In this document: piece by piece, positions 13,521 through 16,608 of the stretch
How the letters are laid out: each line of letters begins with the position of its first letter
How positions within the stretch are numbered: the stretch's first letter is position 1
Source: JAVEVF01 sp034005175
Lineage (GTDB): Bacteria > Actinomycetota > Coriobacteriia > Anaerosomatales > SLCP01
Reading direction: 5' to 3'
Assembly (NCBI GenBank): GCA_034005175.1
Contig: JAVEVF010000037.1
Span: 1 to 16,608 of the forward strand
Length of the DNA stretch: 16,608 nt
Translations under genes and position numbers: made by a program
Notes under the pieces: model-generated
Databases searched by the model: none
What the model was told of the DNA's origin: nothing
The model's input: the letters and a program-made list of their open reading frames with translations, nothing else

Positions 13521-14375
13521 CTAGCCAAGCAACTCGCCGAGATTCTCCCGAAGGCCCTCGGCGATGCCTTCTTGACGCAACGCAAGCGTGATGTTGGTCT
13601 CAATCCACGCCTGGACGTTACCGGTGTCATAGCCAGGTGAGACCATCTTCACGGCATACACGTCTTCGGTGCGCAGCAGCTCCCGTATCGCATCGGTGAG
13701 CTGTATCTCCTCGCCTCGACCTGGCCCGATGTGCGGCAGAAGCTCCATGATCTTGGGCGTCAGCAGATACCGTCCAAAGATGGCAAGGTTGCTCGGTGCC
13801 TCATTGGTAGCGGGCTTTTCCACCAGGTCGTCAAGCTTCCAGATGCCCGGTTCAACCTCGGTTCCCGAGATGACGCCGTAGCGCGACACCATCTCTTTGG
13901 GGACCTCTTGCACCGCGATGGTCGACGCACCCTCGTAGCGCTCGTAGACCTCAGAAAGGCGCGGCAGACACGTGTTGTCAGGCACGATGACATCGCCGAG
14001 CATGACAAAGAACGGCTCATCGCCCGTAAACGGCGCTCCGCAGAGCACGGCATGGCCAAGCCCGCGGGGGCGCTTCTGCCGTACGTAGAAGACCTCGGCA
14101 AGCTCCGAGATGGCACGCACCTCGCGCAGTTTGGGGAAGTTGCCCGACTCCTCGAGCAGGCCCTCAAGCTCTACCGAGCGGTCGAAGTGGTCCTCGATGG
14201 CACGCTTGCCACGCCCAGTGACAATGAGGATCTCCTCAGCCTCGGCCGCTACCGCCTCTTCGACGACGTACTGGATGACCGGCTTGTCTACGACCGGCAG
14301 CATCTCTTTGGGCTGGGACTTGGTTGCGGGCAGAAACCGCGTGCCGAGACCGGCTGCAGGGATGATAGCCTTCAT
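13521..14375 (-). CDS. galU: UTP-glucose-1-phosphate uridylyltransferase
   Basis: A 284-residue nucleotidyltransferase that makes UDP-glucose from UTP and glucose 1-phosphate. It shows the nucleotide-binding AAGLGTRFLPATK (7-19), KEMLPVVDKPVIQY (23-36), RGLGHAV (104-110), the metal-site Asp128 in MLGDVIV, VEKP (185-188) and EIQLTDAI (223-230). The ATG at 14375 follows GGAG at 8 bases and begins exactly at the conserved MKAIIPAAG; an upstream in-frame ATG at 14441 would add 22 unconserved residues reading through the hairpin, so I reject it. Product UDP-glucose can feed the glycosyltransferases directly or through UDP-galactose or UDP-glucuronate enzymes not in this window. Confidence 0.95.
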   Translation of the reverse strand: MKAIIPAAGLGTRFLPATKSQPKEMLPVVDKPVIQYVVEEAVAAEAEEILIVTGRGKRAIEDHFDRSVELEGLLEESGNFPKLREVRAISELAEVFYVRQKRPRGLGHAVLCGAPFTGDEPFFVMLGDVIVPDNTCLPRLSEVYERYEGASTIAVQEVPKEMVSRYGVISGTEVEPGIWKLDDLVEKPATNEAPSNLAIFGRYLLTPKIMELLPHIGPGRGEEIQLTDAIRELLRTEDVYAVKMVSPGYDTGNVQAWIETNITLALRQEGIAEGLRENLGELLG

Positions 14376-14398
14376 GGGGCGCACTCCATTCGACTGGG

Positions 14399-14431
14399 AC
14401 ACGCTACAGCCCCCCGAAGGGGGCTGCGTGT
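14399..14431 (-). promoter_or_regulatory. Stable hairpin with UUCG loop in the galU leader
   Basis: On the minus-strand RNA, CAGCCCCC and GGGGGCUG form an 8-bp stem closed by a C(UUCG)G tetraloop (loop 14415-14418). Below it ACACG pairs with CGUGU, with UAG bulged on one side. It ends 23 bases before the galU ATG. No T-run follows, so it may be a leader or processing element rather than a terminator. Confidence 0.5.
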
Positions 14432-14444
14432 ACTTCATCACATA

Positions 14445-14450
14445 ACTATA
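14445..14450 (-). promoter_or_regulatory. Candidate -10 hexamer for galU
   Basis: TATAGT reads on the minus strand just upstream of the leader hairpin. A TTGCAG lies about 20 bases further up, an overly long spacer, so the promoter is doubtful. Confidence 0.25.
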
Positions 14451-14468
14451 CCCGCATGACGGCCCAAG

Positions 14469-14507
14469 TGCTGCAATCCCTGCCGAACGGCACAGGCGCG
14501 TGCAGCA
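14469..14507 (-). terminator. Nested inverted repeat after the CAP-protein gene
   Basis: TGCTGCA (14469-14475) pairs with TGCAGCA (14501-14507), and inside it TGCCG (14481-14485) pairs with CGGCA (14488-14492). It begins 10 bases after the stop of the CAP-domain gene on the minus strand. No T-run follows, so it could be an mRNA 3-prime stabiliser or a weak terminator separating this gene from galU. Confidence 0.4.
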
Positions 14508-14516
14508 ACGCGACCC

Positions 14517-16367
14517 CTACTTCGTCACATCGAGCGCGTCAACGACGATGTTGTAGCCTGCGGACTGTGCGGACTTGGTCCCCGTCACGCGCAGCTCTAA
14601 CGTGTGCGTCCCGCGCGTAAGCGTCGGCGATTCCCATACACGGTAGCGCCAACCCATCGAGCCGTATTGGCACACGGTCCCTTGGAGCTTGCCGTCGAGA
14701 TACACGTCGACGCGGCCGTAGGCGCCGGTCCTGGGCCCTATCCAGGCGACCTTGGTGCCGGTGAAGGTGGCCCTATAGACTGAGCCCTTCCACCGAGAGT
14801 AGCTATACCCGCCCGCCACATACGTCGGGTTGCTCCCACGTACCCATGTGCCGGTGAATGTGGCATTGGTGTTGGATTCAGGCAGGCGCACAGCAGGAGG
14901 CACAGCTCCGGCACCGCTCGCCTCGAAGCAATCGAGCACTACGATGTCCCCGGCTGAGGATGGATTGTGCCCGCCGAGAACCTTGATGCGCACCACGTGT
15001 GTTCCGGGAGCCAGCGTCGAACTCTTCCAGATGGTCGTTGAGGCGGTAGCGGTGGTCTTGGGGGCGTAGCAGTCGACCGTCTGTGCGTACTCCCCGTCAA
15101 CATACACCTCGGCCTTGCCGTAGTTGGGCTGCTTGGGCCCTATCCACAAGATGCTCGTACCACTGACTCGCGCCTCGAGCCATGTGTCCTTCCAGCGCGA
15201 GTACACGTACCCGCCACCGGAGTACGCCGCGCCTTTGCCAGTCACCCAGCGGTCAAACACAACACCACCCGCATCATGCTCTGTCACTACCGGGCCTGCG
15301 GATGCAGCGCCCTGCAACGACATGAACTGCGTACGATAGATGACGTTGGCAGGCGTCTTCGTTCCCTTCCAGTACACACCGCCACTCAAGGTGATCTCGA
15401 ACTCGTCACCGGGACTGTAGGCGATGCTCTTGGGGTCAGGTCGGAAGATGAAGGCGTTCCCCACACCCATCCCCGAGAAGTCTTTGCTGAAGTAGTGCCC
15501 CGCAGTATCTGTGTGCTTGTCGGTGAAGGTCCATGTGACCCCATCGGATATGCGGCGCATGGTGACCTTGAAACCTGAGGAGTCCCAGCTGTAACGCGTG
15601 GGGTTGAGCGTGATTGACCAGGGTGTCTGTGGAGAGAAGAACTCTAGCGGAAAGTAGCCCGCCGAGGGCCACGTGATAGCACCGTATTCCACGGCATCCG
15701 AACGTGAGCGGTCAAAGACGTACGTCGTGGTCTTGTCAGCCGAAAAGCCCATCCCAGTTGTCTGCATGGCGGGATTGAGCAGCCACCGACGATGCCCCAA
15801 CTGGCGCAGATTGGTGGCGCTGCTGCTGTCCGCCAGGCTCCCTCGCTGGAAGGCCGCCAGGTCCTGGTATCCAAGCCCGATGTTGCTTGAGCTCGTTGAC
15901 GCAAGCGCTCGGTCGTAGAATGCCTGATCCATGCCTGCGGGCTTGGGCGGCGTATGTGAGAACGTGCTGGCCGCCAGCAGGACGGCACCGTGCTGTGCAT
16001 TGCTGGTGAGCGTGGAGTTCAGCGTGACATCGTAGGGGAGCCCTGCCAGATAGCGCGCGAAATTGAGCGTACGCAAGCCATCTTGGAGCATCTCAGGACG
16101 CAGGGTGCCGGCGGCGTATGGAGCCGACGTGCTGGGCGCGACGGAATACGGCGCGCCCGAGTACGTGGGCTTGTATCTCGCCCACATCTCGCGGATCTCG
16201 GCCTCGGTGCGCGTGGTGGTATCTACTTGAACCACGCCAGCTGCCGCCGGTGTCACATAGCGCGCCGGCAGGGCAAGCAGGAGTACGAAGGCCAGGATTG
16301 TCGCTAGGGCGAAGTGCCCGACGTGCCGGGCATATGCGCTAGAAGGCGGGGGTGTGCGGCGACTCAT
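14517..16367 (-). CDS. Secreted CAP-domain protein with two C-terminal beta-rich repeat modules
   Basis: A 616-residue exported protein. It opens with a basic stretch and a hydrophobic core (FALATILAFVLLLALPA, 19-35); signal cleavage probably follows the AAA near 41-43. A CAP (SCP/YkwD-like) domain spans about 90-260, with RTLNFARYLAGLP (99-111), His126 in NAQHGA, and LGHRRWLLNP (190-199, His192). SNIGLG stands where many CAP proteins have ENI. A short strand-rich linker domain follows (260-350). Two similar modules close the protein (about 366-485 and 502-616), each with GGYxYSRWK and then a WIGP motif, Y.DG, and a final VVLD or VVDALDV strand. They resemble carbohydrate-binding beta-sandwich modules. 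There is no LPXTG or membrane anchor. The ATG at 16367 has AGGGG upstream; the frame is open to 16541 but the extra codons do not look like protein. It probably binds or acts at the cell wall or glycan. Confidence 0.88.
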   Translation of the reverse strand: MSRRTPPPSSAYARHVGHFALATILAFVLLLALPARYVTPAAAGVVQVDTTTRTEAEIREMWARYKPTYSGAPYSVAPSTSAPYAAGTLRPEMLQDGLRTLNFARYLAGLPYDVTLNSTLTSNAQHGAVLLAASTFSHTPPKPAGMDQAFYDRALASTSSSNIGLGYQDLAAFQRGSLADSSSATNLRQLGHRRWLLNPAMQTTGMGFSADKTTTYVFDRSRSDAVEYGAITWPSAGYFPLEFFSPQTPWSITLNPTRYSWDSSGFKVTMRRISDGVTWTFTDKHTDTAGHYFSKDFSGMGVGNAFIFRPDPKSIAYSPGDEFEITLSGGVYWKGTKTPANVIYRTQFMSLQGAASAGPVVTEHDAGGVVFDRWVTGKGAAYSGGGYVYSRWKDTWLEARVSGTSILWIGPKQPNYGKAEVYVDGEYAQTVDCYAPKTTATASTTIWKSSTLAPGTHVVRIKVLGGHNPSSAGDIVVLDCFEASGAGAVPPAVRLPESNTNATFTGTWVRGSNPTYVAGGYSYSRWKGSVYRATFTGTKVAWIGPRTGAYGRVDVYLDGKLQGTVCQYGSMGWRYRVWESPTLTRGTHTLELRVTGTKSAQSAGYNIVVDALDVTK

Positions 16368-16556
16368 GTCGCCCCTTTCATGCGAACGCACGGTGCAACA
16401 AGTGAAGCACGATACCTCTTGTGCGATATCGGCTTGCCCGACAGGGTACTTGAAAGTGGCGACGACGCAAGACTCCCACGCGCCATCCTCAGCTTCCCTA
16501 CAACATCTCCACGCAACTGGAAGCCTCCGCCAGCGGCACACTCCGCAGCAGCGGCC
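16368..16556 (-). other. Gap of 189 bases upstream of the CAP-protein gene
   Basis: The gap holds the leader of the CAP gene. I see an imperfect direct repeat, GATATCGCAC and GGTATCGTGC on the minus strand (16422-16431 and 16407-16416), but no clear promoter, riboswitch fold or T-tailed terminator. The size is enough for a promoter of its own. Confidence 0.3.
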
Positions 16557-16608
16557 CTACATGTTCTTCAGCACCTCGCCGACGGCCTCGGAAAACGCAT
16601 CGATCTCT
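16557..16608 (-). CDS. C-terminal end of an unidentified gene, possibly DegT/DnrJ/EryC1-type aminotransferase
   Basis: Only the last 16 codons and the TAG stop are inside the window, reading EIDAFSEAVGEVLKNM. Such an acidic, helical ending (E-I-D-x-x-x-E-A-V-x-x-V-L) is common at the end of PLP-dependent sugar aminotransferases. That would fit the glycan setting and a partner role with the Gfo/Idh dehydrogenase. Sixteen residues cannot prove a family, and many other helical C-termini look alike. The same strand and 189-base spacing to the CAP gene suggest it belongs to the same cluster. Confidence 0.45.
   Translation of the reverse strand, partial: EIDAFSEAVGEVLKNM

Noticed and set aside
14376..14441. 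Upstream extension of galU by 22 codons
   Set aside because: It would read through the UUCG hairpin. The conserved N-terminus begins exactly at the ATG at 14375, which has its own Shine-Dalgarno site.
16420..16500. Words resembling a cyclic di-GMP-I (GEMM) riboswitch on the plus strand (ACAGGG, GAAA, GACGCAA)
   Set aside because: The conserved stems cannot be drawn, the core GGGCAAACC is not matched, and no plus-strand gene follows within the window.
1..16608. Search for CRISPR arrays, tRNAs, rRNAs, insertion sequences and attachment sites
   Set aside because: No regularly spaced short repeats, cloverleaf folds, transposase-like proteins or terminal inverted repeats were found. The only repeats of size are those within the glycosyltransferase genes.

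Overview
The window looks like a surface-polysaccharide (glycan) assembly locus from a GC-rich bacterium. Shine-Dalgarno-led genes, many GTG starts, GC-rich third positions and a Sec-exported CAP-domain protein would fit an actinobacterial lineage. That is a weak inference: no rRNA or other taxonomic marker is present. I see no tRNA, CRISPR array, transposase or phage gene.

Layout. Left end (1-4700), mixed orientation: a damaged phosphoglucomutase/phosphomannomutase remnant (-, runs off the left edge), a Gfo/Idh/MocA sugar dehydrogenase (+), a GT4 glycosyltransferase (-), and a one-piece ABC exporter (+). The exporter is divergent from that glycosyltransferase and preceded by a dyad that encloses a -10-like hexamer. 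Right part (4700-16608) is a single minus-strand gene train, read from right to left: the last codons of an unidentified gene (possibly a DegT-type aminotransferase), a secreted CAP-domain protein with two copies of a C-terminal beta-rich module, galU, wecB, a small VOC-fold protein, then six glycosyltransferases packed with 4-8 base overlaps or short gaps.

How the genes could work together. GalU makes UDP-glucose and WecB interconverts UDP-GlcNAc and UDP-ManNAc. The Gfo/Idh enzyme may oxidise a nucleotide sugar. The seven glycosyltransferases would then build a glycan, and the ABC exporter could carry it or its lipid-linked precursor across the membrane. No polymerase, Wzx-type flippase or initiating sugar-phosphate transferase lies in the window, so the pathway is only partly visible.

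Most unusual region. Three tandem glycosyltransferase paralogues (8251-11926, called A, B and C here, with A furthest downstream) are nucleotide mosaics of one another. A and C share a 326-bp perfectly identical tract covering most of the C-terminal donor-binding part. This switches within about three bases to a 257-bp tract shared by B and C with one mismatch. B in turn shares other patches with A. The acceptor-side N-terminal halves are more varied. This pattern fits repeated tandem duplication plus gene conversion. The neighbouring glycosyltransferase (7128-8258) has an in-frame run of nine G, a possible slippage (phase-variation) site. Together they suggest, as inference only, a locus that can vary its glycan.
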